Shown here in pieces: positions 36,716 through 51,100 of a stretch of 64,000 bases of DNA. The translations under genes were made by a program, and so were the position numbers. This DNA comes from Amblyornis subalaris (taxonomy: Eukaryota; Chordata; Aves; Passeriformes; Ptilonorhynchidae). The DNA is taken from assembly GCA_018881555.1 (NCBI GenBank), contig JACAXG010000012.1:8040980-8104979 (forward strand), written 5' to 3'. The notes beneath the pieces were generated by a model. It did no database searches. It was not told the DNA's origin and saw nothing but the letters and a program-made list of their open reading frames with translations. Positions within the stretch are counted from its first letter, which is position 1, and each line of letters opens with the position of its first letter.

Positions 36716-39413
36716 CTGCAACATAAAGCAAGCAGGAAATGAAATAAATATAGGATTTTGGAAAACAGTGTTTCTGCTCCTTCCTTGTTATGTACAGGAG
36801 AAAACATATATCCCAAGTTAGAGACATTCCTTGGGCTATCCATGGATTGCCACCAAACCCTCTGTGATTGACCTCTGTGACCACAGACAGGCAACTATCC
36901 TGGCTCTTCAGCAGCTAAAAAGACTACTTTTCTCCTTTCTCTGTTCCTCTCCCTCCCTCTTCTTTCACTGAGCCAAACATCAGAGAAGAGTGCTCATCTA
37001 TGCACCTGTAGTATAAAATAAAATATTTAGTATGTGTGTGTTTGCATATGAAACAAATAAATAAAACAAATCAGTTTTATTCAAGTACTCAGCAACATCA
37101 TTTTAAAAAACATCAGCTTTCTCAACTGCCCAGTACTTGCAAAAAGCACTGAAGCACGATGCTAGTTTTGAAAGCTGAATTCTCGTTTCTAACTCCAAAC
37201 TGAAAGGAAAACTGGTTCAGAGATTGGAGGCTGACAATCCATCAGGCTTCATATCTTTCCCTTCCTCTCTACTGGGAATCCAGATGGCAATACGTGGATT
37301 CTGATGAACATTATCTCCCTGAAGGATGTTGACAGAAGATATGCCTATTTTGTATGAGTGACAATTGAAAGACAGAGAAGGCAAGGAAGTTGTAAACTAC
37401 ACAGGTGTGGTAAAACCAGAAAAGAAAAAAAAAGCAAGCCAGGACTTGAGCTTTCAATTTCTGCTCTTTATCCACAAAGCCATTTTTTTCCATCTCATAA
37501 GAAAACATAATGTTTTGTCATTCTGAACATGTAGCTGGATTCTGATGAGAGAACTAGCTGAGTTTTAGGGCTAGTCTAAACATGTAGTTAATGGAGAATA
37601 AGGTAGAGCATGAATTTGAAGTGAAGNATCTATCATTTATTACCTCCCTCACATAAAAACCGTATGACTGCCTTCTGAAATTACTTAATTCACTCAGCAA
37701 GTGGGTTAAGATACTCAGGATAAAACACACTTACTCCAGGAGAAGAGCAACCCCACAAAGTGTTAATCAGAAACTCTCATTCTAGAAGAGCTGCCTTGCA
37801 GCAGACAAGCTGCAGGGCACTCACAGCAGCAGGAACAGTAGCCCAAATTCAGGCACTTCACAGCACCAAGATATTGTCAGTGATCGGGAACAAGTCGTCA
37901 GGAAGACAAATGCTTTTCTTACCTGTCATTCAATATANGCTATATTCTATCAAGACTGCCAGTAAGCAAAAATACTTTTTCAACTCCATACCCATGAAAT
38001 ATGGGATTGAAGGTACCAATCCATTTCACACCTACCATCACAGTGTCATTTAAGATACATATGGCTCTGAAAAGCAAACCACAGGACAAGCAGGCAGTGG
38101 TTTTGGCTGCCTACCCCACAGGTCTAAAATGGAGCATGTCTGTCACAGTGGCAGGACTCACACACACTCAGAAATTAAACTTCTACTAGAAACTTCAGTT
38201 GAGCATTAAAAACCAGGAGATTTTCAAGTTCCCTGCAAATCTTGGCTTGCCTTCTTTCCACCTTAAGCCACAAGACACCAGCTTATTTATTTTAAAAACA
38301 TCTACTACAAATATCACACCAACCTCCACATACCTGTGGCTTTTGAGTAAACTGGTTTTGTAGGCTCCAAGTGCACTAGGAAAATCTACTTACAGAACTG
38401 ATTTGCCTGGCATGTCTTTTCAGTGCTTCACAGAATCAGAGTATAAAGGAGCCACCAATAATGGTCTGAAAAATATCCAAATGGCTTACTGTGAGAATCA
38501 AGATAGCTCATACATGGGCACTGAGTGTATTTTTAAAAAAGCAGCAGTTGAGTATTTTGTACTTTTCAGAAAGAAGCAGCAAAAGAACAAATTGAATAAC
38601 CCAGGAAAAAAAGCCAATACCGAAAGATAAAAACACTCAATCTAAAGGCAAATACCCAGAGGATAAACACCCTGAGCCGAGGAAGGCCAAGAAAGAGAAG
38701 AACTATAAAAATGAAGCTATTTTAAATAGTTTGGGGACCTCTTCTGTCCTGCTGAAACATGTAATCTATCTGCATCTACCCACAGAGATGAGTGATCAAG
38801 AGGTGTGTTTTTAGAACAAAGAAACCTCGCAACAAGGCAACTTTCACAGGAAAAGTCATATACTCATCTTCTATGAATGAGCATAGCTCTGCTCAAGTCA
38901 GCGCTTCTCTACTTGCAGGGCTTACAAGGGAGATAATACCTTCAGAATGGCAAAAATGAAAGACTTCAAAATAGGATGGAGGCTGCGTTCCTCCAAGGTC
39001 CTACATGAACCACAGCAAGACAGACATGAATCTGACAATGGACACTGGGTTTTAAACACAGCAGACTCTGCGCAGCTAGAACTTTCTAGCCCCGGGATGC
39101 CAAAATACACCCTTGGACCAACATCTCTCTCATCAGTCTAAACTGAGAAAGCATCATGCTCTGGCTACACGGGCTGCCAAAACAAAACAACAGCTTGAAT
39201 GGCTGCCAAAAAGACATGCACCAGCTGGCACTTCAGTCTAGGACTAGTCATAAGATCACCACCCAAGCACAGCTTTTCCTCTCCAATTGTCTCTTTTATA
39301 GATGCAATCCAGGAAAGTGGATGCTGAGTCACACCATAGCGAGATCTGTTAAAAATACAGATTCAATACATTGTTTCGTATCAATAACCACTGTATTAGC
39401 ATCTATAATATTT

Positions 39414-39469
39414 TTATAGCTAATGAAATGGTGCCATATTTGCTAGTTTATAGCTAATAAAATGGTACA
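39414..39469. repeat. Imperfect tandem duplication, 34-bp period
   Basis: TTATAGCTAATGAAATGGTG at 39414 recurs as TTATAGCTAATAAAATGGTA at 39448. Both copies are intronic. It is a local duplication with no obvious function. Confidence 0.8.
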
Positions 39470-41706
39470 ATACTAATTCTTCATATTCTCCTCCTGACTA
39501 ATTTGGTTAGTTCTCTCTTGGTAAGGCTGGTGGATATGGACATTTATTTTCAACAGTAAAACAGTCCCTACAAATTTTTTGCAGCTAAAGCACACTGTCA
39601 AAAAGCCTATTGATTATTGGACACATTTTTTTCCTTCTGGGACTAGAGGCAGCAGTGGAAGAGGCTCCACAGGATAAGCTGTCAAGGGAAACTCTTGCCT
39701 TCAAAAATTAAGAAACGGGAGCTTGCTGTTCTCTAGTCCTGTCCATGACACAAGACCTTGCTCTGCACTTCTGGCTCTACACCTCTTTCAGTTCCAGACC
39801 AGCTCTGCACATCATACATGGGCCCATCACATCTTTCTTCATCATCCCTCCCCCAGTCTAGCTCTCCCCAGAAAGGACAGTTTATGCTAGAATAAGACAC
39901 TCTAATTATAAAAGTCATACTGTGATGTGTGATACATAAATTCCCTGCTCCCAAACATGATTCCTTCCTTTCTCATTTTGCTCTATCTCCTTAGCAACAC
40001 AATACTGCTTGGCACTGAAGCCTCTGAAGGAGAAAGAAGGAAGGTAAGTACAATGAGAGAGAATATATTGCTCAGCCATCTTTCTTACCAGCTGTGGATT
40101 TTCCACTGTGGGATGTGTTCATTCCAGCTAAGCGCACTCTTGGCTTGCTGTCAACAAGGAAACCATGTGCACATGTGCACACACACACAGAGAAAATATG
40201 CATACTAACAGTCTGGCACTAAGCTGCTGTCTCCTAAACACATATTTATGCAGAACAAGCAGGTGCCACTACCCTGTCAAACTCTTCCCCTTGAAGTGTT
40301 GAGGGCTTGCACTGTGTGAGAAACAACNCTAGCCTGTGTTTCTGAAGAGCAAAATTCCTGGGGAATGCTAATAACCAGCATAACCCTGGTGTCTGGAAGG
40401 CACTAAGGACTTTCCTGTGGTGCTTTCTACACCACTTTAGCTGATTCTCCTTTCTCTCCTGCTGCCACCAAGCCACACACCATTTGCAGTACATATGATG
40501 TTACTCAAACCAATGGTAGTTTGCCAGCTATGACTAACAACGTGACCTGTGGGCTGCATGGTGTTTGGATAGGGCTGAGACAGCAGAGAAGAGAATCACA
40601 TCTTCTTATCTCTTTTGTTATAAAATTGACTTCTACACCGAGGACATTAATACCCCTTTGACACTGGCCAGAAGGTGAGCGACACAAGCACATCTAAAAA
40701 CAGCCTTGGAGGGAACTGCAGCGAGACTGTGTGAACAACGTTTCCCTCTGCTATCTGAATCACCCCTTCCATGCTCTGTTTGCCAAGATATAGCCTTCAA
40801 CTATGAACAAAAGGCATAAGTTTTGTGCTACATCAGTGTTGTTAAAACAGCTCTAATCAGCTCCTTAAAATGTAACAAACCAGTGTGTCAGAGAGTGGCC
40901 ACAACTCCTGTCAGTAATGGTGGGCACAATAAAGGGTAGCAGTTCAAATACAGAGAAACCATTCTCCAGCTGGAACCTCGGCTCAGGAAGGCACATCTTT
41001 AAAAGTCTGCCTAAATAGCTAAAGGCAGTTTTAGCCTCATGTTTCAGTCCTTGCTTGAGGTGACATCTGCAAGAGGTGGTAGCAGAGAGACCTGAGAACG
41101 AGAAAAGAACGAAACATAGTAGTATGGTAGAGTGGGGCAAAAGAAGAACAGGCACTGTCATTCTACCAGCTTGCAACAATCATCTGGGGAGTAAGGACAC
41201 ATCTGCCCCCTATCACTACACACAGATGGTATGAGCATAGAGTTTAACAGCGACGAGCCCCAGCACTCTTAACTTTATTAATAATGTTTTTCCTTCATCT
41301 ACAGATTCAGCAGAAGAGCAGAAATTGCATTAGATGATTACAGGAATACATCTCTTGACTGCAGTGACTGAGCTTGCTGCCAAAGAGAAAAGCTAGGTAG
41401 GAAGGGATAATATGTAGAGAGAGAAAAATGAACACTTAACAAAGGGCTGAAAGAGACCGAGGAGTTGAAAATACTGGCTGTATTTCTTCGGATCTCTGCT
41501 AAAAATATTGTTTGTCCTGACACAGAAACCCTAGGGCTGTGTATATATGTGTGTGTGTTTGTGGGGCCACTCAGAGGAAAGAAAAGAGAAAGGCAATGCC
41601 TTACATTTAAAACAGAGAACATAATTGTTCTCATACACAGAGGTGCTTAAACAAAAGCAGAACTGCAGAGGTCCCTACTTGGCTTATCCTGTCCCTCATT
41701 CTGAGC

Positions 41707-41746
41707 AAACAAAAGATAATCCAGGGATAAAACAAAAGATAATCCA
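41707..41746. repeat. 17-bp direct repeat, 23-bp period
   Basis: AAACAAAAGATAATCCA occurs exactly at 41707-41723 and 41730-41746. It is a small slippage-type duplication in the KLF7 intron. Confidence 0.85.
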
Positions 41747-42079
41747 AGAGGAAGCCCTCCGTGGGGGAAGGGGGACGGGAAGAGGGGAGACAAGGGCAGA
41801 AGAGCACTTCAGGAGATGAAGCTCTTGGAAAGGCAGGATGTGAAAATGATCAAATTTCCTTCCCATAAAAGGATGGAGTCCCTTGTTTATGTCCCACACA
41901 TCCTCTCTCCACGCATATTCTCTGTTGATCTGGTGTACCCAGAGGCTTCCTAGAGCCTTTATTGTATTACCAAACGTTTCCTTATCGCAGTTGAGAACCT
42001 TACTGCTGCATTAAAAAGAGGGGTAATTTTCTTAAGCCTCTTTTTAAAAAATATATAAATAGGATTAGCTGGATAACAT

Positions 42080-42260
42080 GTTCAGATGCAAGCACATTAT
42101 TTGATTACTCAATAGTGGATCCAGGTTTCACCCAGGGCACTGCCAATCTTCAGCTGGGGGGGTGAGTGGGGGAGAAGTGCTCATTGTTCGATCCTGTCAG
42201 TGCTGTCAAGAGTCATTACAGGGGTAATTGCTTTTGCTCCACCCTGATTTCTTATCAGTT
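42080..42260. promoter_or_regulatory. Candidate intronic regulatory element
   Basis: The stretch contains a SOX-like CATTGTTC (about 42183), homeobox cores (GGTAATTGC near 42222, TTGATTACTC near 42101) and a GATA-type TTATCA near 42253, in mixed-composition sequence without repeats. Dense developmental motifs in a Kruppel-factor intron fit a conserved enhancer, but motif density alone is weak evidence. Confidence 0.25.
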
Positions 42261-43473
42261 GGGATTGGGGATGTGGAGAAGGGTGTTCTTTTGGTTTTGT
42301 TTCTAAATTCAAAGAATACAGCTTTCAAAAACACTCAGCACCAAGCAAGGATGATCAGATTTTTCAGAGCAGCTCAGTATTGAAGCAGCTAAAGCAGCGA
42401 GGACTGTAAAAACGAATCGCAGCGAGAGGCCGCAAAGGGCAGCTCTCAAGGGGAGCTGCTTAGCTCGCACCGCATTTCTAAGTGCCCACAGGACTGCTCT
42501 GGACAGGCTCGTCAGGAACCTCGGCTCTGCACACCTGTCAGGCTTTCAAATCTGGGCCTTCACGGAATGAAGGTGCAGAGTATTTCCCACTTCAAACGGA
42601 TGTCAAGGGTGAGATTTAAAACTGTAGGAAAAGATTCACTAATCAGCAGGAATGTGCAGAGATCACTGATCTTACACAAAAGAACCCCATGAACTTGAAC
42701 TGTAAAATGTGTCTAAATCACTCATGGGCTTTTGAAAAATGGTGCCCTTTGTTGTCTTTTATTTACTCTCTCCTGCTACATCCAGGGAAACCTGGAGCCC
42801 TGGACTCAGTGGTAAGAGAAGACAGTGATCATACAGAAATTAAGGGCTTTTTTCCTAGAGGTTTCCTGTAGATTTGGGGCACTTGTGGCACAAGAGCCAC
42901 ACACTCCCCATCCCTCCTGTCATACCCATGTTTTTGTGAGGCCCACCCTGCCAAAATGTGGGTAGCCAGCAGTGGTGCTTGGGGTAGTCCTTGAAGCAGA
43001 GCAAATAGAGGGAGCTCTGCCTCTGTGAGCACAGCAGACTTACAGGTTCAGGAGACAGAAAGCTGGGGAGATGCTTTGCTGAGAGGTCCATCACCGAAAT
43101 GGTCTAAGGCCCTCTGGATGTCTTCTCTGCTTTAAGAGTATTAACAAGAGCTGCCCTATGAACTGAATCCTGTGCCCACAACAGACACCAGCAGGGTTCA
43201 GTCAGACCTACACCTGGTCCCACATTTTTCTCTGCTGCGGGATGGAAACAGCTTAGACTGCTTAGGAAGTATTCCCCATCTGCCAGCCTGCCTGGCCACT
43301 GAGGCAGAGAGGACAGGGGCAGAGCAGAGGGTCCTTCCACGGCCCAGGGATCAAGGCAGTGGGTCAGAAGGGGCCTCCGCTGGGAGCCAGGTCTCTTGTC
43401 TCGCGGAGGTGGTGGCTCCATGCCAGTCACAAAAGTCCATGTGTTTCTTGAACACCGTTAGGAGGCTGCATTA

Positions 43474-43638
<165 letters not shown>

Positions 43639-44334
43639 TTACTGAACACCCAACTTAAAAGCCCCGTGTCCTCCCACCTTGCCTCTGACCCATTTGAGCA
43701 GGTTAGCCCATCACACAATTCATGGTCAGTGTGGGATGGAAATAACTTGAGGCTTATGATGTATTGTACTGAGGATATTTCCAGTCCAAATTTTACCACT
43801 GCTAAAATTCTCACACAACCTTATTTCCCATTTTTAACAAAACCAGTCAATTGTCTTTTGAAGAAGCCCTAAGAATGTCCCCAACTGTCTATGCACCTGT
43901 GTGGCTGAAGCTTGATTTTCAAACAGCTTTTCAGCTCACTCTAACCTTGCCAGATGAATTATGGTAGTACCTGAGTGACTGTACTAACACCTGAACGGTG
44001 TGCAGCACTCCAGAGTGACCACTACTACTGCATCACATGCTTTACCCTGATCCAATTTACTTCTTGCATGGCCTGACTCACATCTGTTCCCCTCGAGCAT
44101 TCATGCCTGCTGCCCCCAAGGACTGCACTTTTTTTACTTGCTTCTGACAACAAAATCTTGGATCCTTGGATCAAGAAACCATGTGTCAGAGCATCACGTG
44201 TGAGAGGACACGGTTTTACTTCTTTGAATCAGATGGTCCTTCAGGCTTTTTTCACTACACGTTTATCAGCTGTTATTCTGCCCCAAAGTATTAACAATAC
44301 CACTGAATGCAGAGAAATGGTGCGGTGGTAAGAT

Positions 44335-44420
44335 GGGAGAGATTCTAGTCTGCTGGTAGGAGTTGGACGTAATGATCCTTGTGGGTCCCTTCTAACTCAG
44401 GATATTCTATGATTCTATGT
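44335..44420 (+). mobile_element. Short CR1 3' tail
   Basis: Only the last 85 bases or so of a CR1 are present: GGAGTTGGACGTAATGATCC, GTGGGTCCCTTCTAACTCAG, then the tail ATTCTATGATTCTATG. The sequence resembles the copy ending near 34160, so both are probably of the same subfamily. Confidence 0.9.
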
Positions 44421-47400
44421 TCACATCTAACTATCTTCTAATGCAAATCAGTCTATGCAGATCAATGTCTGACATGGTGTAACATCCATGGAGTCATTAA
44501 CACCTTCTGATGAAGAATTCCAAGGTCTCATGACTCCCTTTTTCTTATTCAGTGCACATGCATTGGTGCGCATTCAAATTTAACATCTACCCACCAGAAC
44601 AAATGCTCCAGTGCATCTCCTCCGATATAAACCCCATGTCACTCTTCCCCATGCAGTCACTCGAGATAAAATGCAGACAAGAAATCACTTTCACTACCAA
44701 GCTTCTAAGCGGATTATTACTTATTTATTTGTTCTTAAAATTGCTAAGAAGCTGATCTTAAAAAACCCACCACAGGCCACACTGAGGATGCAGTCTGTAT
44801 GACCCCTTTAGGCTAGTCACACGAAACAATCAGTTGACCCCAGCAGACAGTGCAGAGACATAGATTGCTATATTTAGTGTGTGTATTCAGCAAGTAATAC
44901 AGTGAGATCTGATTATGGGAGACCTATGTATATCATGATGACGAACTGGAGAGGCCAAAAGAGCAAGAAAAGTGAAAAGGGAAAGAGAATTGCAGCAAAA
45001 TACATGAAAAAATGCTGTTCTCTGGTGAGTGAGTTTCTGCAGACTTCTTGTGGCACAGGCGGCTCTGCTGCACGGTGGTCATCTGCCCCAGATGAAACAG
45101 CAGAATGGGCTGAGATCTTAACTGCAGTTGAGCCATTTTACTGATCTCTGAGAAGTTTCTTTGGCTCAGTAGTCCAGTTAAAGGATTCATTGGGATGAAG
45201 TTGTGAAGATGGCGCAGGAGCTAGCAAGACTACACCAAAATATCCATTTATCCCAGAGTCCCTGAATGAATAAAGGCCAGCCTGGATGTCCCTGTTGTGA
45301 GTCAGTCCCCCACGGGAAAATGCCCAACAGGACAATGGACTAAGCCAACAGTAACACTGCCCCACTCAGAATGTGCCTGCCTGGTCATCTCTGCAGACTT
45401 GCTTGTTCTTTTATTCTTTGAATAGGATTTCTTCGGGAAAATAAAAAGTTAGAAACTAAATCTTGTTAGTGAGCCAAGTGCTGGTGTCTTGTTTCTCAGC
45501 TGGTTACTCAACTGTACCTCAAACACTGTCACCAGTGCTGGCTCCAAGCACTGGAGCTGCAGTTGCAGCACTCTCCCCCCTCGCTCTTGACACCCTACCT
45601 GGCAAACTGCTCTCCTCAGACAAAAGGGATTTCCCAGACCTGGTCCTGTGCCTGTGATGGCACACCAGTTCTGTCTGAACAGTTCATGCACTATTTTAAA
45701 AAGTTGTCAGTAAACAAACCTTGATGATAATGCAGTTCCTTGGTTCTCTGACGCTCTCTAGTGCCTACCTTAGAGTGGAGACAGCAAGGCAGAGAAACTG
45801 CCTTGCAGCACGTTTGCTACATATGCTGCAAAGCAAATGCAGAACATGACTGCTCAGCCAAATCCGGCAGGTACAGTCAGTCTTAAGGATAGTCATCTAC
45901 AGAGTAGAAGGGTTAAGGAAAAGCATCCCGAGCTTTCTGTGAAACTATACAGGCTATTAGACCTGAAGTGGAGTTTGGCTTGTTAAAATTTGTGAAGAGC
46001 TTTGAAAATGTACAGTGCTATATATAGGTTACGAGAGACAGAAACGCTAAGCATGATTACTGGCAAACCCATGGAATGCCACATATCTCTGTTACTTGCT
46101 GCAGGGGCTCCTCTCTCAAGTGTTCCAGCTCTGGCCTTGCACAGCCCTGAGCTGAGTTTAGTTTTCAGATGCTTTTCCTCTGTAACCGAAGCCCTGTTCC
46201 GCAAAATGTCAGACAGTACTTCTTAGTGCTCCGGACTGCATGCTGGCATACCGTGCTCCAAGTGGCACAAGGTAAATGCAAAGGAGCACGGTGACCTTTA
46301 AAGCCAAGTCAGACGGCTCCTTGACCCAGAGACTTCAAAGAGGTTAGATTTCCTGCCCTCCTGCTGCTACTCAAAAGCACAGGAGGGAAGGAGGAGAGAG
46401 ACCTGCCTGTCTCTGCATATGAAGACTAAGAACAAACTGCTCCTTTAATGGCTGCTTTCACCTTACACGAAGATGAAATGGAAGCGTATCTTGCCAAGGT
46501 GCACATATGTAGGAAGCATAGAAATGAAGAAGGGGGGAGGGTCCTCCTACCTCACTACTGGCAATGGCAGGGAGAAGAAATGGGAAGGATCCTTTCCACG
46601 TGTTAGCTGCTCTTCTGTTGTTCAGAGGATTAGTGAGAATAAAAAGATAGATGGTAAAATCTTCCTCTGCTGAAGACAATGGCAAAACTCCTACTCACTT
46701 CTACAGGGCCAGGATCTCCCCCTTTTTAAGAAATTAATTAAGAGCTTCAAAATCCAATTAAAAATAAGAACATCATGGAGCGGTGCCACACTGACTTTTT
46801 TCTAATTCCTCAAATTAAAAACCACACTTAAAACTCGTGCCTGCAAGCCACTCCCAGGAAGGAGGCTCTACTCCTTAAGTTATCTTTATTCAACACAAGC
46901 ATCTGTGTTTAAGAAATCCATAAATCCACATTTATACAAATGCACTCAATGGAGGAGCCAGTCCTCATCCAAAAAGAAGTCGATACCTAGATATGCAGCT
47001 GTTAAATACTCAGCTCTTGCAGTTCAGAATTTACTCCACACCATGGGACTGGTTCAGATTCCACACTTCCACAAATGCACCTTGGAAGGGCAGGCAGCCA
47101 GCAGTGCAGACATATTCAAGAGTGAATGATGCAATTTTCCTAGATGAGCACTAGTGTTAAAAAAATGTATCATTTGCTTATGGAAAATCTATAATCAACC
47201 AGAATACTGGCTTTAAGCTTTTTCTAGTTTTTCCCCTCAGAGGTGGAGACACCACCTAGTGATTTCAAGCTTACTGACTTCTAGTTTCTGTGGGTAGCAC
47301 ATGCATCAGAGAGCAGTGCAGCACAGTCTAGGCGAGCTGCGGAGTGAAACAGTGGTCACACAGGACCCAACCTCTACACTGTGTGCCTTTGAAGGGTATT

Positions 47401-50400
47401 ATTTCTGGGTGGCCACAGCCTGGTCCTGTCGTCCGTAGGTGAAGCGTGCCAGCTTTGCACTTACAGAGCAACTCCTGGGACAGGCCATCCAAAACCACGT
47501 CTGTGCTCTGGCTGGGATGAACCAAAGTACAGTGAATGGGGGCAGCCAAAGCCTCATCTCAAAAGAGGTTGCTTGATCACCAGAAAACATTCACATCAGA
47601 TGCATCCCGAGCTGCCTGGTGAGGATCCCCAAGAAGCAGCCTGCATGTGCCTGCTAGCACACAGCCATGTGCTGAAACCTACTGGTCTAAAAGGGCTGTA
47701 TCACCAAAACAGTGGCACAAGAATGCTATTAGCCCTTCAGATATACTTCAGGGTTTCAGTCCGTCATGACTGCACACTTCTGTGAAGCAGTCTCTGTTCA
47801 TTGTGGCTGTGTCCTTTGGCCTATAGCCCATTTTAATCTTTTCATGTTCCTGGAGCACATTTTAAACTCTGAGACTAGGATGCTTGAGGAGTAGGCTCTC
47901 TTCTGTTTATGGTACCTCACACAACCGAGCTCTCCTTCTAAAAGTACCCCCAAAGAACACTTCAGTACAGTCTGGCTCTCCATCCTGTATTTCATCCAGC
48001 CTGGTCCAATCTGGTAACTGAGGACAAAGATCTTTGAAAATTTATGGTAAACATGCAATAGTGAAGCTAGAATTATGAGTCATAACAAAAAATCCATCAG
48101 ACTTTGGCAGCCCTGAAGACTAAATATTAGGCATCTAGTTACAAAAATAAACAAATGATTGGTATAGCTTTCTCTTGAAAGCCAAAGATTTATCATTTGA
48201 AAGTATGAAAAAGCCAAGCACGCAATCCCATTAACACTACTCTGGTAAACACACACTAGGTTTCCAGCAAAACATGACTGATAGAGTTGGGCTGGTTCTG
48301 TAATAACTACCACACTGGTCCTTGGGACTTGTCCCTCCATTTTCCAGCCTCAGGCAGTCGTGGTGAGTTTCTCATGCAGCTGTAGATATTGAAAGCCATC
48401 ATCTGAAATTGCCAGCTATGGTTCTTTTTCAAGTTAATGGGGAAGCACAGGCATGGGTGGACTGTGACGTATCAGACCCAGGCGGTCTGGAATTGGAGGT
48501 GAATTTCTCTGCTTTGGTGGTGCAGGGGGCCAGACAAGCAGCTCAGCTGCAGGCACCTGTATCTTTGCTCTCCAGGCACAAACCAGAGAACATCAGGTTT
48601 TCGCTCCAACACACACTTAAATTGTACTCTGTGTACAAGCCTTCACAATAAAGATTTCCTCAGAAAACACAGCAATGGGGATGTTGTCTCTTCTCAAGAC
48701 CCACAGATGCCCTGTCCTTTGCACCTACATCCTGCAGGCACCCTCTAGGTCCCAGGCATACTTCTCTTGTACAAGGAGTAAAGCAGCGTTTGCTACAGCC
48801 ATCTCACAGAGGCTTTTTCGACAGCGAGTGATTAGTAGAAACATCAGGTTACAGGACACAGAGGTACCTAACCAATCAGCTGAGGACATGATCACAAAAC
48901 CACAGCACACAATGGGCATATTATACTTCTTATAGCTGCATTATACATTGCCAGTCTCAACAGTTAAAAAGTCATGAGTCCACTCTTCCACAGAAATAAT
49001 GAGATTTTAAAGAAGAAAACAATAATATTCATAGAATCATTTGCCTTCCGCTTTGTACATAACCTAGGGCCATGATTTTAAACTTTTCTTTGCAGCTCTG
49101 CAAAGAAAAGGCTAGGAACATTTATTACGAGGAAGAAAGAGGAAGAAATTCGCTCTCTATTCCCCAAATTTCAGCAGCAGCGACTTTAAGAAGAAAACCC
49201 TCCAGATTTTGGGATGTGCACAATAAGATCACAGAGCTCCCATGCTATGGGGTGAAACCCTGGCTCCATCCGAGTCACTAGAAAAATGTTCATTAAGGCT
49301 CAAGTTTCGCCCTGTATCTTTACGGACTTAAAANCAAACAAAGATATTATGATTATCCATCCATATCTATTTCCTTACCCCTCCCCTGCGTTCTACTGTG
49401 TGGCACTTATTAAAACTATCAAATAGTTTAAGCCCCTAGTTCCTGCAGTGAACTTTAGAGGAGAATCACAGTCGAAATCCTTGCTGATACTTCTCCGTGT
49501 TAAAATGTGGTAGTGTCATGGGACTCCTTTTGTCAGTATGACTAATTTAGCCAAAAATGATTAAAGAAACTGAGGGGAACCCCCCAAATCCTGTCTGTAT
49601 GCATATTTTGAAGGCCATTCACAGAAGATATTCATTGCACTATGTTTGAAGAGCTCCTTAATATGATATTACATAGCTACACAAAGCTAGCATGCAAAAA
49701 TGTGTTTAAGAAAACAACAGAAAAAAATCAGCATGTATTCTAATCCACTGTGCATTATTTACAGATAATTTCAGAATAAAAAAAAAGTTGTCTGAGAGAA
49801 ACACAAATATTTTGTTTGTTTTTGAAAGCTGTGATTTAAAAATGATTTAAAATGAAACTAGTTCTAAAAGTCTCAATGTCTAAAAATACGTATTGAAAGA
49901 CAGCTTCAGCTACGCTTGTTTCAAGACTGATGTTCCTAGAGAACAAACTGTAAAATTACAACTGAAAAAAAAAGGAATTAAATGAAGATTTCTTACTTGT
50001 ATTTCTCCTATAGGGAAGCTCTGGGGGTCTAAGCCGTGGGAACAAATGTATGAAGAATAAAGTAGTGCCACTGGCTTTTTAAGAGTGTTTTAATAACTTT
50101 CCTTGCTATCCTTCCTGAGAAATCCTTTTGGGACCTGCTGTTCTTGGGCTGGTGACTGGGACCATGCTGTTGCAGGGATCAGCAGTGTCACTGCAGGATG
50201 AACCTAGGCATCCTTCAGAGGGCAGTGCCCATGGGGATGCTGCTGTTGTAGACCTGTCACTCAGAAGTGCCAGAAGCTGGTGTGGTTTTTGGTGGGGCAA
50301 GCAGCCACCCAGATCACCTCACAAAGAAATGCCAGGCAGGCATTCCTGGGTGCTCTGCAGTTTATTATGAAAGTCTGCCTCAGCACAATGAGACGCCTAA

Positions 50401-50424
50401 TGTGGAACATCACATTACCAATAT

Positions 50425-50500
50425 TTTATATTTATGTAGCACTCTTCATCTCCAAGGGTCCCTGAGAGCTTTACAAGCTACATACATGGCATACCAATGA
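50425..50500. repeat. Possible ancient amniote repeat fragment
   Basis: TTATATTTATGTAGCACTCT followed by CATCTCCAAGGG and GAGCTTTACAAGC resembles the 'TATATAGCGC...CTCAAAGCGCTTTACA' pattern of old interspersed repeats shared by amniotes. I cannot assign the family by eye. Confidence 0.35.
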
Positions 50501-51033
50501 AGCCAAGCCGTAATTCTTTTAATTAGCTGAACATCAACACACAGCACATGGCACAACAGAAAATGTTACTGGTCACTCCTCTCTTCCTATGTAAAGAGCT
50601 ACATGATATTTAATAGAAACATGTCACAGAAGGACATTTGGTTTTAAGGACTCCTGAAAAATGAAATCTAACCAGATAGGTCTCCTTAACACCAGTGCCT
50701 GTCCTCCTTCGTTACATATACACACTTTGTCAAATATGAGACACAGAAGAGGAGTTGTCCCAGAACTGCTCCTTGTTAAATATCCCCACTTTCACACCAG
50801 ATTCAGCACGTTACCATCACATGGTTCAGGCAGCTGCTCTGCTGGTGAGGTTACAGAAAAGCTAGTGAGCAGCTGCAGTTCAGCGCACAACAGCACCACC
50901 CTCTTTTTAAGATTAATAAGTTCATTTCTTTAGCAAAAAGGAAGAGCAGGCTATCTAATACACACATCCTCTGGAGATCAATGCTAATATCTAAGCGTAT
51001 GTGCATGCAACCCATCAACCAGTAAAACTAATT

Positions 51034-51100
51034 ACAAAAATCAATTTCAGATACTTTCCTGAGCCTTTCGTTCCTCAATATACTCCTAATTGATTTTTGT
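51034..51100. repeat. 13-bp perfect inverted repeat with homeobox/ONECUT-like arms
   Basis: ACAAAAATCAATT (51034-51046) and AATTGATTTTTGT (51088-51100) are exact reverse complements separated by 41 bases. Each arm contains an AAAATCAAT core of the ONECUT/HNF6 type. TAATTA-type homeobox cores sit beside them at 51028-51034 and 51115-51125. Confidence 0.85.

Noticed and set aside
36716..36894. Extension of the last KLF7 exon upstream as an unspliced 76-codon frame
   Set aside because: It passes through a good AG acceptor, destroys zinc finger 3, and the spliced reading joins the next exon in frame.
49028..49045. CATAGAATCATTT-like sequence as a CR1 tail
   Set aside because: Only about 15 bases match, and no CR1 body follows in either direction.
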